Below are positions 5,538 to 12,466 of a stretch of 12,490 nt of DNA, piece by piece. A program made the position numbers and the translations under genes. Position 1 is the stretch's first letter, and every line of letters starts with the position of its first letter. The DNA comes from JAIRTY01 sp050257395 (GTDB lineage Bacteria > Actinomycetota > Actinomycetes > Streptosporangiales > Streptosporangiaceae): assembly GCA_050257395.1 (NCBI GenBank), contig JBLMWU010000145.1, positions 1 through 12,490 on the forward strand, in the 5' to 3' direction. The notes under the pieces are model-generated. The model saw only the letters and a list, made by a program, of their open reading frames with translations. It did no database searches and was not told the DNA's origin.

Positions 5538-7190
5538 GTGAGCATCGATCCGGACCTGACCACCGCCCACCTGCTGCTGGCACGGGCAGGCGATCCCCAC
5601 CCCGGGCTGCTGTTCGAGGACCGCTGCTGGTCATGGGCGGAAGTCGTGGACGAATGCACGGCGCGGGCCCACTGGCTGCTGGAGCGCCGCGACCCGAGCC
5701 GGCCCTTCCACGTCGGGGTGATGCTGGAGAACGAGCCCGAGTACCTGTTCCTGATCGGCGGCGCGGCGCTCGCGGGCGCCGCGGTGGTGGGGGTGAACCT
5801 CACCCGCCGGGGCGCGGAACTGGCCGGGGACATCCGCTTCACTGACTGCCAGCTGGTGGTGACCAGCACCGCGCTCGCGCCGCTGCTGGCGGGACTGGAC
5901 ACCGGTGCGGTCATCGTTCCCCATGATGAGGACGGATACCGCGCGGACCTGCGCCGCTGTGCCGGCCGCCCGGCACCCGAGCCGCCCGCTGACCCGCGGG
6001 CGACGCTGCTGCTGCTGTTCACCTCCGGCTCCACCGGCCGGCCCAAGGCGGTGATCTGCAGCACCGGCCGGTTCGCGGCGATCGCCCAGCACTGGCACAT
6101 GGACCTGGGCCGCGACGACGTCAGCTACAACGCGATGCCGCTGTTCCACGGCAACGCGCTGATGGCAGGCTGGGCGAGCCCGCTGGCCACCGGCGGGACC
6201 TACGCCCTGGCCAGGCGGTTTTCCGCGTCGCGCTTCCTGGACGACGTGATCAGTTTCCGGGCTACGTACTTCAACTACGTGGGCCGGTCGCTGGCGTACA
6301 TCCTGGCGCAGCCCGAGCGGCCGGAGGAGAGGCAGCACCGCCTGCGGTGCTGCTTCGGGACGGAGGCGTCCAGCTGGGACCGGGCCGAGTTCGAGCGCCG
6401 GTTCGGGGTCGCGCCCACCGAGAGCTACGGGTCCAGCGAGGGTGCGCTCACCCTGCGGCGGGCGCCGGGCGCGCCACCCGACTCGCTCGGGCTGCCGCCG
6501 CCCGGGATGGCCGCCGCCGTGCTCGACCCGGCGACCATGCGGGAGTGCCCGCGTGCCCGGTTCGACTCCCGCGGCCTGCTGCTGAATTCGGAGGAGGCCA
6601 TCGGCGAGCTGGCCAGCCTGCACGGGGCGGCCGCGTTCGAGGGCTACTACAAGAACCCGGACGCCGAGGCGCAGCGGGTCCGCGGCCAGGTGTACCTGAC
6701 CGGCGACCTCGGCTACCGCGACGAGCAGGGCTGGTTCTACTTCGCCGGGCGGGGCATCGACTGGCTGCGGGTGGACAGCGAGAACTTTGCCGCCGCGCCG
6801 GTCGAGCGGATCCTGAGCCGGTTCCCCGGGGTCGGCCTGGTCGCGGTGTACCCGGTCCCGGACGAGCGCACCGGCGACCAGGTGATGGCGGCGATCCAGC
6901 TGGCCGGCGGCGCCGGGTTCGACGCGGCCGCGTTCGGCCGGTTCCTGGCGGAGCAGCCGGACCTGGGCACCAAGTGGGCGCCGCGCTACGTGCGGCTGGT
7001 GGCCAGCGTCCCGGTGACCGCGACCCGCAAGATCGACAAGCTGACCCTGCGGCGCGAGCGGTGGGAGGTGACGGACCCGGTGTACCACCGGCCCGCGCCG
7101 GACCTGGCGTACCAGCCGCTGACCGCGGCCGGCCGGGCCCGCATCCGGCAGGGCTTCGCCGCCTTCGGGCGGGAGAATCTGCTGCGCTGA
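5538..7190 (+). CDS. fadD17: FadD17-like steroid acyl-CoA synthetase
   Basis: The 550-residue ANL-family ligase has P-loop FTSGSTGRPKA (161-171), YGSSEGALTL, YLTGDLGYRDEQGW and the unusual segment GRGIDWLRVDSENF in place of the common GRxxD-GG hinge. Together with the N-terminal HVGVMLENEPEYLF and NLTRRGAELAGDI, this is the pattern I recognise as FadD17 (Rv3506). The catalytic Lys is probably K498 in ATRKIDK, where the usual Gly before it is Arg. FadD17 in Mycobacterium belongs to the cholesterol gene cluster and activates steroid acids; the side-chain length used here is not readable from sequence. GTG 5538 has GGAGGG only 3 nt upstream, a tight spacing. No KstR-like box precedes it. It ends 44 nt before fadD19 copy A, which has its own promoter. 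Confidence 0.85.
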   Translation: MSIDPDLTTAHLLLARAGDPHPGLLFEDRCWSWAEVVDECTARAHWLLERRDPSRPFHVGVMLENEPEYLFLIGGAALAGAAVVGVNLTRRGAELAGDIRFTDCQLVVTSTALAPLLAGLDTGAVIVPHDEDGYRADLRRCAGRPAPEPPADPRATLLLLFTSGSTGRPKAVICSTGRFAAIAQHWHMDLGRDDVSYNAMPLFHGNALMAGWASPLATGGTYALARRFSASRFLDDVISFRATYFNYVGRSLAYILAQPERPEERQHRLRCCFGTEASSWDRAEFERRFGVAPTESYGSSEGALTLRRAPGAPPDSLGLPPPGMAAAVLDPATMRECPRARFDSRGLLLNSEEAIGELASLHGAAAFEGYYKNPDAEAQRVRGQVYLTGDLGYRDEQGWFYFAGRGIDWLRVDSENFAAAPVERILSRFPGVGLVAVYPVPDERTGDQVMAAIQLAGGAGFDAAAFGRFLAEQPDLGTKWAPRYVRLVASVPVTATRKIDKLTLRRERWEVTDPVYHRPAPDLAYQPLTAAGRARIRQGFAAFGRENLLR

Positions 7191-7199
7191 GCGGCCGGG

Positions 7200-7229
7200 T
7201 TGCGCCGGAACAGGAACGCGTTCTAGCTT
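7200..7229 (+). promoter_or_regulatory. Candidate promoter of fadD19 copy A
   Basis: A -35-like TTGCGC (7200-7205) and -10 TAGCTT (7224-7229) are 18 bp apart, and the operator overlaps the first two bases of the -10. ATG 7235 follows after 5 nt, so the transcript is probably leaderless. The layout is nearly identical to 9700-9729. Confidence 0.62.
7212..7225 (+). promoter_or_regulatory. KstR-like operator upstream of fadD19 copy A
   Basis: AGGAACGCGTTCTA fits TnnAACnnGTTnnA at seven of eight fixed positions (A instead of T at position 1). An additional AAC half-site at 7209-7211 lies 6 nt upstream and is conserved at the second fadD19 promoter. Confidence 0.78.
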
Positions 7230-7234
7230 GAGCC

Positions 7235-8851
7235 ATGGCTTCGCACTTCGCCGATCTCATCGAGCACGCGATTGACGTGTTCGGCGACCGGATCGCGGTC
7301 GCCTGCGGCGACCGGCAGGTCACCTACGCCGAGCTGGAGGAGCGCGCCAACCGGCTCGCCCACCACCTCGCCGGGCTCGGGGTCGGCCCGGGCGACCATG
7401 TCGGCCTCTACGCCCGCAACTCGATCCCGGCCCTGGAGACGCTGGTGGCCGCGTGCAAGCTGCGCGCCGTGCCCATCAACATCAACTACCGGTACACCGA
7501 GAACGAACTGCGCTACCTGGCCGGTGACGCGGACCTGGTGGCGCTCGTGCACGACCGGGAGTACGGGCCGCTGGTCGCCGTGGTGCGGCCGGGCGGGCTG
7601 CGCGGCACGGTGGTGATCGAGGACGGCAGCGGCGCGGAGCTGACCGGGGTGGAGTACGAGGCCGCGCTGGCCGGCGCGTCGCCGGAGCGGGACTTCGGGC
7701 CGCGCCGCAACGACGACGTGTACATCATCTACACCGGCGGCACCACCGGCTACCCCAAGGGCGTGATGTGGCGCCACGAGGACATCTGGCGCACCCTTGC
7801 CGGCGGCACCGACTACGCCACCGGCCTGCCGCTGGCTGACGAGTGGGCCCAGTCCCGCAAGGGCCTGGAGGGCCCGGGCATGGTCAGGCTGGCGACCGTG
7901 CCGCTCATCCACGGGTACGCGCAGGTGGCCTCGATCGGCGGGCTGTGCTCCGGCGACACCATGGTGCTGATGCCGAAGTTCGACGCCCATGAGGCCTGGC
8001 GGACCGTGGAGCGGCGCAAGGTCAACCTGGTCATGATCGTCGGCGACGCGATGGCCCGCCCGCTCATGGAGGCCCTCGCCGAAGGCGGCTACGACACCTC
8101 CTCGCTGGTGGCGCTGGCCTCCACCGGGGCGCTGTTCTCACCGGCGGTCAAAGACGCCTGCGTGGCCGCGCTGCCGAACGTGTTCATCACCGAGGCGGTC
8201 GGGTCCACCGAGACCGGCTTCGCCGGCATGACCATGGTGGCCGCCGGCGCCGAGCACCGGGGCGGGCCGACCGTCAGGCCCGGCCCGGACATCCTGGTGA
8301 TCGACGAGCTGGACCGGCCGGTGGGGCCGGGGGAGGTGGGCCGGCTGGCCCGCGGCGGGCACGTCCCGCTCGGCTACTACAAGGACCCGGACAAGACCGC
8401 GGCGATCTTCGCCGAGGTGGGCGGGAAGCGCTACGTGGTCCCGGGGGACTGGGCGCGGGTGGAGGAGGACGGCTCGTTCACGCTGCTGGGCCGGGGCAAC
8501 ACCTGCGTGAACACCGGCGGCCAGAAGGTCTACCCGGAAGAGGTCGAAGGCGCGCTCAAGTCCCATCCGGACGTGTTCGACGCGCTGGTCATCGGCATCC
8601 CGGACGAGCGGTACGGGCAGCGGGTCGCGGCCCTGGTGGAGCCGCGGGACGGGGCGGTTCCCGACCTGGGTGCGGTGGCGGCGCACCTGCGCGCCCAGAT
8701 CGCGGGCTTCAAGATCCCGCGCAGCGTCTGGGTGGTGGACGCGATCAGCCGCAGCCCGGTCGGCAAGCCGGGCTACGCGTGGGCGCACCAGCACGTCGCC
8801 AGCCACCCGCCCGCCTGGTCAGCCGGCGAGCCGCAGCCCGCGGCCTCCTAG
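7235..8851 (+). CDS. fadD19: FadD19-like steroid-CoA ligase, copy A
   Basis: This 538-residue ANL ligase has P-loop YTGGTTGYPKG (166-176) followed by VMWRHEDIWRTLAGG, the SPERDFGPR, GDAMARPL and EAVGSTETGF segments, PGDWARVEEDGSFTLLGRG, and a C-terminal catalytic Lys, K511, in SPVGKPGYAW. These match FadD19 (Rv3515c) closely from memory. FadD19 activates the C-26/27 carboxylate of the sterol side chain to its CoA thioester, the entry to side-chain beta-oxidation. In Rhodococcus it is needed for C-24-branched sterols. By eye about three quarters of residues agree with copy B at 9736-11358. It has no Shine-Dalgarno; ATG 7235 sits just beyond the -10. Its TAG stop overlaps the stop of echA19 on the other strand. 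The C-terminal tail (about 517-538) is poorly conserved. Confidence 0.9.
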   Translation: MASHFADLIEHAIDVFGDRIAVACGDRQVTYAELEERANRLAHHLAGLGVGPGDHVGLYARNSIPALETLVAACKLRAVPININYRYTENELRYLAGDADLVALVHDREYGPLVAVVRPGGLRGTVVIEDGSGAELTGVEYEAALAGASPERDFGPRRNDDVYIIYTGGTTGYPKGVMWRHEDIWRTLAGGTDYATGLPLADEWAQSRKGLEGPGMVRLATVPLIHGYAQVASIGGLCSGDTMVLMPKFDAHEAWRTVERRKVNLVMIVGDAMARPLMEALAEGGYDTSSLVALASTGALFSPAVKDACVAALPNVFITEAVGSTETGFAGMTMVAAGAEHRGGPTVRPGPDILVIDELDRPVGPGEVGRLARGGHVPLGYYKDPDKTAAIFAEVGGKRYVVPGDWARVEEDGSFTLLGRGNTCVNTGGQKVYPEEVEGALKSHPDVFDALVIGIPDERYGQRVAALVEPRDGAVPDLGAVAAHLRAQIAGFKIPRSVWVVDAISRSPVGKPGYAWAHQHVASHPPAWSAGEPQPAAS

Positions 8852-9672
8852 CGGTCGCGGAAGTCGGGCTTGCGCTTCTCGGCGAAGGCCCGGGGGCCCT
8901 CTTTGGCGTCCTCGCTGCGGAAGACGTCCATGCCGATCTTCGACTCGATCGCGAACGCCTCGTTCTCCGGCAGGCCCTCGGTCTCCCGGAGGGTGCGCAG
9001 GATGCCGCGCACCGCGATCGGGCCGTTCGCCGCGATCGCCTCCGCGATCTCCAGCGCCTTGGCCAGCGCCTGGCCGTCCGGCACCACGTAGCCGATGAGC
9101 CCGATCTCGCGGGCCTCCGCGGCCCTGATGTGCCGCCCGGTCAGCAGCAGGTCGGCGGCGACCGTGTAGGGGATCTGCCGCGCCAGCCGCACCGCCGACC
9201 CGCCGAGCGGGAACAGCCCCCAGCGTGCCTCGGACACCCCGAACCGGGCGCTCTCACCCGCCACCCGGATGTCAGTGGCCTGCAGGATCTCGGTGCCGCC
9301 CGCGATCGCGGGCCCCTCCACGGCCGCGATCAGCGGCTTGCTCAGCCGGCGGCCCTTGAGCAGCGGCTCGATCGCCGACAGGTCCAGGCCGGCCGAGTCG
9401 CCGGGGTGGTTCGCGGTCATCGCCTTCAGGTCCGCCCCCGCGCAGAATGCGCCGCCCGCCCCGGTGAGGATGCAGGCGCGGATGCCCGGGTCGCTGTCCA
9501 CCTGGTCCCAGGCTTCCTTCATCAGCGCGAGCATCGGGCCGCTGAGCGCGTTGCGCGCCTTCGGCCGGTTCATCGTCACGATCAGCACGTGCCCGCGCCG
9601 CTCGATCAGCGCGTGCGGTTCCTCACCGTCCGCCTGCGGCGCGGCGGCGGACTGGGGTGCAGGGGTGGTCAT
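8848..9672 (-). CDS. echA19: EchA19-like enoyl-CoA hydratase of steroid side-chain degradation
   Basis: The 274-residue crotonase-family protein retains both catalytic glutamates, E128 in AIAGGTEIL and E148 in FGVSEARWG. Their 20-residue spacing equals the E144/E164 pair of rat enoyl-CoA hydratase. The oxyanion-hole region GAFCAGADLKAM is intact. Segments KGRRLSKPLIAAVEGPAIAG, TDIRVAGESARFGVSEA and DAKEGPRAFAEKR closely match EchA19 (Rv3516). It hydrates the C22=C23 or equivalent enoyl-CoA of the steroid side chain. ATG 9672 is chosen: it has GAGGAG about 10 nt upstream, and the EchA19 core starts shortly after it. A TTG at 9708 would only add a non-conserved stretch over that ribosome-binding site. 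It is divergent from fadD19 copy B, the arrangement seen for fadD19/echA19 in M. tuberculosis, and convergent with copy A. Confidence 0.9.
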   Translation of the reverse strand: MTTPAPQSAAAPQADGEEPHALIERRGHVLIVTMNRPKARNALSGPMLALMKEAWDQVDSDPGIRACILTGAGGAFCAGADLKAMTANHPGDSAGLDLSAIEPLLKGRRLSKPLIAAVEGPAIAGGTEILQATDIRVAGESARFGVSEARWGLFPLGGSAVRLARQIPYTVAADLLLTGRHIRAAEAREIGLIGYVVPDGQALAKALEIAEAIAANGPIAVRGILRTLRETEGLPENEAFAIESKIGMDVFRSEDAKEGPRAFAEKRKPDFRDR

Positions 9673-9709
9673 ATCGGCGGATCTCCTCGGTCTGGAGGCT
9701 TGCGCCAAA

Positions 9710-9715
9710 ACAGTA
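9710..9715 (-). promoter_or_regulatory. Candidate -10 element of echA19
   Basis: TACTGT (TAnnnT) on the minus strand overlaps the end of the shared KstR-like box, giving an inferred leader of about 30 nt that contains the GAGGAG ribosome-binding site (9688-9683). Unlike its neighbours, echA19 would be leadered. The register relative to the box is 2 nt different from the other promoters. Confidence 0.4.
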
Positions 9716-9725
9716 ACACGTTCTA
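9712..9725 (+). promoter_or_regulatory. KstR-like operator between echA19 and fadD19 copy B
   Basis: AGTAACACGTTCTA fits TnnAACnnGTTnnA at seven of eight fixed positions. It sits in the 63-nt divergent region and overlaps candidate -10 elements of both genes, so one bound repressor could block both. An extra AAC half-site lies at 9709-9711. Confidence 0.8.
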
Positions 9726-9735
9726 GTTTTCAGCC

Positions 9736-11358
9736 ATGGCCATGAACCTCGCCGATCTCTTCGAGCACGCGGCGGATGCGTTCGCCGACCGCCTCGCGGT
9801 CGCCTGCGGCGAGCGCGCGCTGACCTACCGCGAGCTCGACGAGCGCACCAGCCGGCTGGCGCACCACCTGGCCGGGATCGGCGTCCAGCCAGGCGATCAC
9901 GTCGGGCTGTACGCGGGCAACTCGATCGAGGCGCTGGAGACGCTGCTCGCGGTGTGCAAGCTGCGGGCGGTCCCCGTCAACATCAACTACCGGTTCGTGG
10001 AAGCCGAGCTGCGCTACATGTTCGGCGACTCGGACCTGGTCGCGCTCGTGCACCAGCGGCAGTTCGGGCCGCGGGTGACGGCCATGGCCGGCGCCGCGCC
10101 CGCCCTGCTCGGGACCGTCGTGATCGAGGACGGCAGCGGCGCCGAGCTGACCGGCGTGGGGTATGACGCCGCGCTGGCGGCGGCCTCGCCCGAGCGGGAC
10201 TTCGGGCCGCGCAGCAGCGACGACGTGTACATCATCTACACCGGCGGCACGACCGGCTACCCCAAGGGCGTGATGTGGCGCCACGAGGACATCTGGCGCA
10301 CCCTCGGCGGCGGGATCGACTTCATGACCGGCGAGCCGCTGGCGGACGAGTGGGAGCCAGCCCGGCGCGGCCAGGCCGGCGCCCCGCTGGTCAGGCTCAC
10401 CGCGGCGCCGCTCATCCACGGCGCCGCGCAGGTGGCGTGCCTGGGCGCGCTGTTCGGCGGGGACACCGTCGTGCTGATGGCGAAGTTCGACCCGCACGAG
10501 ATCTGGCGCGCGGTCGAGCGGCACAAGGTCAGCGTGCTGGTGATCATCGGGGACGCGATGGCCCGGCCGCTGATCGACGCCCTGCGCGAGGGCGGCTACG
10601 ACGCGTCGTCCGTGGTGTCCTTCTCCTCCAGCGCTTCGCTCTTCTCCCCGGCGGTCAAGGACGCCTGCGTGGCGGCGCTGCCGAACGCCTTCATCACCGA
10701 GGCGGTCGGGTCCACCGAGACCGGGTTCACCGGCATCACCCTGGTCGCCGCGGGCGCCGAGAACCGCGGCGGCCCGACCGTCAAAGCCGGCCCGGACGTG
10801 CTGGTGCTCGACGAGAGCAACCGCCCGGTGGGACCGGGGGAGGTCGGCCGGCTGGCCCGCGGCGGGCACGTCCCGCTCGGGTACTACAACGACCCGGTCA
10901 AGACCGCGCAGATGCTCCTCGAGGTGGACGGCAAGCGGTACGCGGTGCCCGGCGACTGGGCGCGGGTGGAGGAGGACGGCTCGTTCACGCTGCTGGGCCG
11001 GGGCAATACCTGCGTGAACACCGGCGGCGAGAAGGTCTACCCGGAAGAAGTGGAAGGCGCGCTGAAGGCCCACCCGGACGTGTTCGACGCGCTGGTCATC
11101 GGCATCCCGGACGAGCGGCTCGGGCAGACCGTCGCGGCGCTGGTGGAGCCGAGGGAGGGGGCGGTCCTCGACCTCGCTGCGCTGGAGGCGCACCTGCGCA
11201 CCCAGATCGCCGGGTACAAGGTGCCGCGCAGCGTCTGGGTGGTCGACGCCATCGGCCGCACCGTGTCCGGCAAGGCCGACTACGGCTGGGCCCGCCAGTA
11301 CACCGAGAGCCACCCGCCGGCCCGCCGGCCGGCCGGCACCGCACAGCCGGCGTCCTGA
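9736..11358 (+). CDS. fadD19: FadD19-like steroid-CoA ligase, copy B
   Basis: This 540-residue paralogue of the 7235 gene has the same motifs: YTGGTTGYPKGVMWRHEDIW, GDAMARPLIDAL, EAVGSTETGF, PGDWARVEEDGSFTLLGRG and NTGGEKVYPEEVE. The catalytic Lys is K513 in VSGKADYGW. It differs from copy A in the probable acyl-pocket region (about 185-300): FMTGEPLADEW against YATGLPLADEW, HGAAQVACLGAL against HGYAQVASIGGL, and SFSSSASLFS against ALASTGALFS. This could mean a different steroid side chain, for example branched versus unbranched; this is inference. Its neighbourhood (divergent echA19, LLM oxidoreductase downstream) resembles that of Rv3515c. The ATG at 9736 lies 6 nt past the -10, and the mRNA is probably leaderless. 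The LLM gene begins 24 nt after the stop. Confidence 0.9.
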   Translation: MAMNLADLFEHAADAFADRLAVACGERALTYRELDERTSRLAHHLAGIGVQPGDHVGLYAGNSIEALETLLAVCKLRAVPVNINYRFVEAELRYMFGDSDLVALVHQRQFGPRVTAMAGAAPALLGTVVIEDGSGAELTGVGYDAALAAASPERDFGPRSSDDVYIIYTGGTTGYPKGVMWRHEDIWRTLGGGIDFMTGEPLADEWEPARRGQAGAPLVRLTAAPLIHGAAQVACLGALFGGDTVVLMAKFDPHEIWRAVERHKVSVLVIIGDAMARPLIDALREGGYDASSVVSFSSSASLFSPAVKDACVAALPNAFITEAVGSTETGFTGITLVAAGAENRGGPTVKAGPDVLVLDESNRPVGPGEVGRLARGGHVPLGYYNDPVKTAQMLLEVDGKRYAVPGDWARVEEDGSFTLLGRGNTCVNTGGEKVYPEEVEGALKAHPDVFDALVIGIPDERLGQTVAALVEPREGAVLDLAALEAHLRTQIAGYKVPRSVWVVDAIGRTVSGKADYGWARQYTESHPPARRPAGTAQPAS

Positions 11359-11382
11359 CAGGCTGGGCACGGGAGGCAGCTG

Positions 11383-12414
11383 ATGAAGATCGCGACCATC
11401 GCCGGTTACTGGAGCGCGCGGCCCCCGGCCGACGCGCCCGAGCTGTTCGCCGCCGCGGACCGGCTCCAGCTCGACCAGATCTGGACGGCCGAGGCGTGGG
11501 GGAGTGACGCCTGGACGCCGCTGGCCTGGTACGGCTCGCGCACGTCCCACGTGCACCTGGGCACGGCCGTGTCGCAGCTGTCGGCCCGCCCGCCGGCCAC
11601 GCTGGCGATGACCGCGATGACCATGGACCACCTGACGCAGGGCCGGGTGATCATCGGCATCGGCACCAGCAACCCGCAGGTGGTGGAGGGCTGGTACGGC
11701 CAGCCCTACCCCCGCCCGCTGGAGCGCACCCGGGAGTACATCGACATCCTGCGGGCCGTCATCGCCCGCCAGGAACCCGTCACCTACCAGGGCAGTCACT
11801 ACCAGCTGCCGTACCAGGGCGGGACCCGTCTCGGCAAGCCGCTGAAGTCGATCCTGCACCCGTACCGCCGGGAGATCCCGGTCTACCTCGGCGCGGAAGG
11901 GCCGAAGAACGTGGCGCTGGCGGCGGAGATCGCCGACGGCTGGAACACCATCTTCTTCTCCCCGGCTATGAACGACTTCTACGCCACGGCGCTCGCCGAG
12001 GGCTTCGCCCGGCCGGGGGCCCGGCACATCCGCGAGACCTTCGACGTGGTGGGCGGCCCGATGCGGATCATCGTGGACGATGACATCGAGCGGGCGGCGA
12101 ACCTGATGCGGCCCTCGCTCGCGCTGTACATCGGCGGCATGGGCGCCCGCAACCTCAACTTCCACCGCGAGGTGTTCGCCCGGATGGGATACGAGGCCGA
12201 GGCCAAGGTCATCCAGGACCACTATCTGGCGGGCGACAAGATGGCGGCCATCGCGGCGGTGCCGACCCGGCTGGTGGAGGACGTGGCGCTGATCGGCCCC
12301 TGGGCCAAGATCGCCGAAGAGATTCAGCGCTGGCAGGAGACCGTGCTCACCACCTTCACCGTGAGCACCGACCTGCACCACCTGGACAAGGTGGTGGAGT
12401 TGCTCCGCCGGTAG
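11383..12414 (+). CDS. LLM-class flavin/F420-dependent oxidoreductase, Rv3520c-like
   Basis: The 343-residue protein has the luciferase-like monooxygenase TIM-barrel pattern: MKIATIAGYWSARPP at the first strand, IWTAEAWGSDAW, LGTAVSQLSARPPATLAM, then MDHLTQGRVIIGIGTSNPQVVEGWYG (about 81-106) and IPVYLGAEGPKNVALAAEIADGW. This is the arrangement of actinobacterial F420-dependent members, and length and motifs recall Rv3520c, which lies next to Rv3521-ltp4-ltp3 in M. tuberculosis. The substrate is unknown; an oxidation or reduction of a steroid side-chain intermediate is likely from context only. Whether it uses F420 or FMN cannot be told from what I can see. GGGAGG lies 6 nt before ATG 11383. 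It lies 24 nt after fadD19 copy B and is likely co-transcribed, so KstR control would extend to it. Confidence 0.86.
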   Translation: MKIATIAGYWSARPPADAPELFAAADRLQLDQIWTAEAWGSDAWTPLAWYGSRTSHVHLGTAVSQLSARPPATLAMTAMTMDHLTQGRVIIGIGTSNPQVVEGWYGQPYPRPLERTREYIDILRAVIARQEPVTYQGSHYQLPYQGGTRLGKPLKSILHPYRREIPVYLGAEGPKNVALAAEIADGWNTIFFSPAMNDFYATALAEGFARPGARHIRETFDVVGGPMRIIVDDDIERAANLMRPSLALYIGGMGARNLNFHREVFARMGYEAEAKVIQDHYLAGDKMAAIAAVPTRLVEDVALIGPWAKIAEEIQRWQETVLTTFTVSTDLHHLDKVVELLRR

Positions 12415-12459
12415 CCGGCCCGGCACACTCACCGCGAGCGGCGGGCAGCCGCGGGCCGG
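12415..12459 (+). repeat. Inverted repeat spanning the gap to the next gene
   Basis: CCGGCCCG (12415-12422), directly after the LLM stop, is perfectly complementary to CGGGCCGG (12452-12459), with a smaller hairpin GCGGC-gggca-GCCGC (12438-12452) inside. The two cannot form fully together, since they share base 12452. The right arm overlaps the first bases of the next gene's GGAGGGG. It could be a weak terminator or a structure covering the ribosome-binding site. Confidence 0.35.
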
Positions 12460-12466
12460 AGGGGCT

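Larger units (their letters stand above)
9700..9729 (+). promoter_or_regulatory. Candidate promoter of fadD19 copy B
   Basis: TTGCGC (9700-9705) and TAGTTT (9724-9729) are 18 bp apart, with the operator across the spacer and the start of the -10. ATG 9736 follows after 6 nt, consistent with a leaderless mRNA. Sequence and spacing repeat those at 7200-7229. Confidence 0.62.

Noticed and set aside
5380..5634. An N-terminal extension of the HD-domain protein to 5634
   Set aside because: The added 85 residues are low-complexity, cross the divergent intergenic region and run antisense to the start of fadD17.
9673..9708. A TTG start for echA19 at 9708
   Set aside because: It would place the good GAGGAG ribosome-binding site inside the gene; ATG 9672 gives the expected EchA19 N-terminus.
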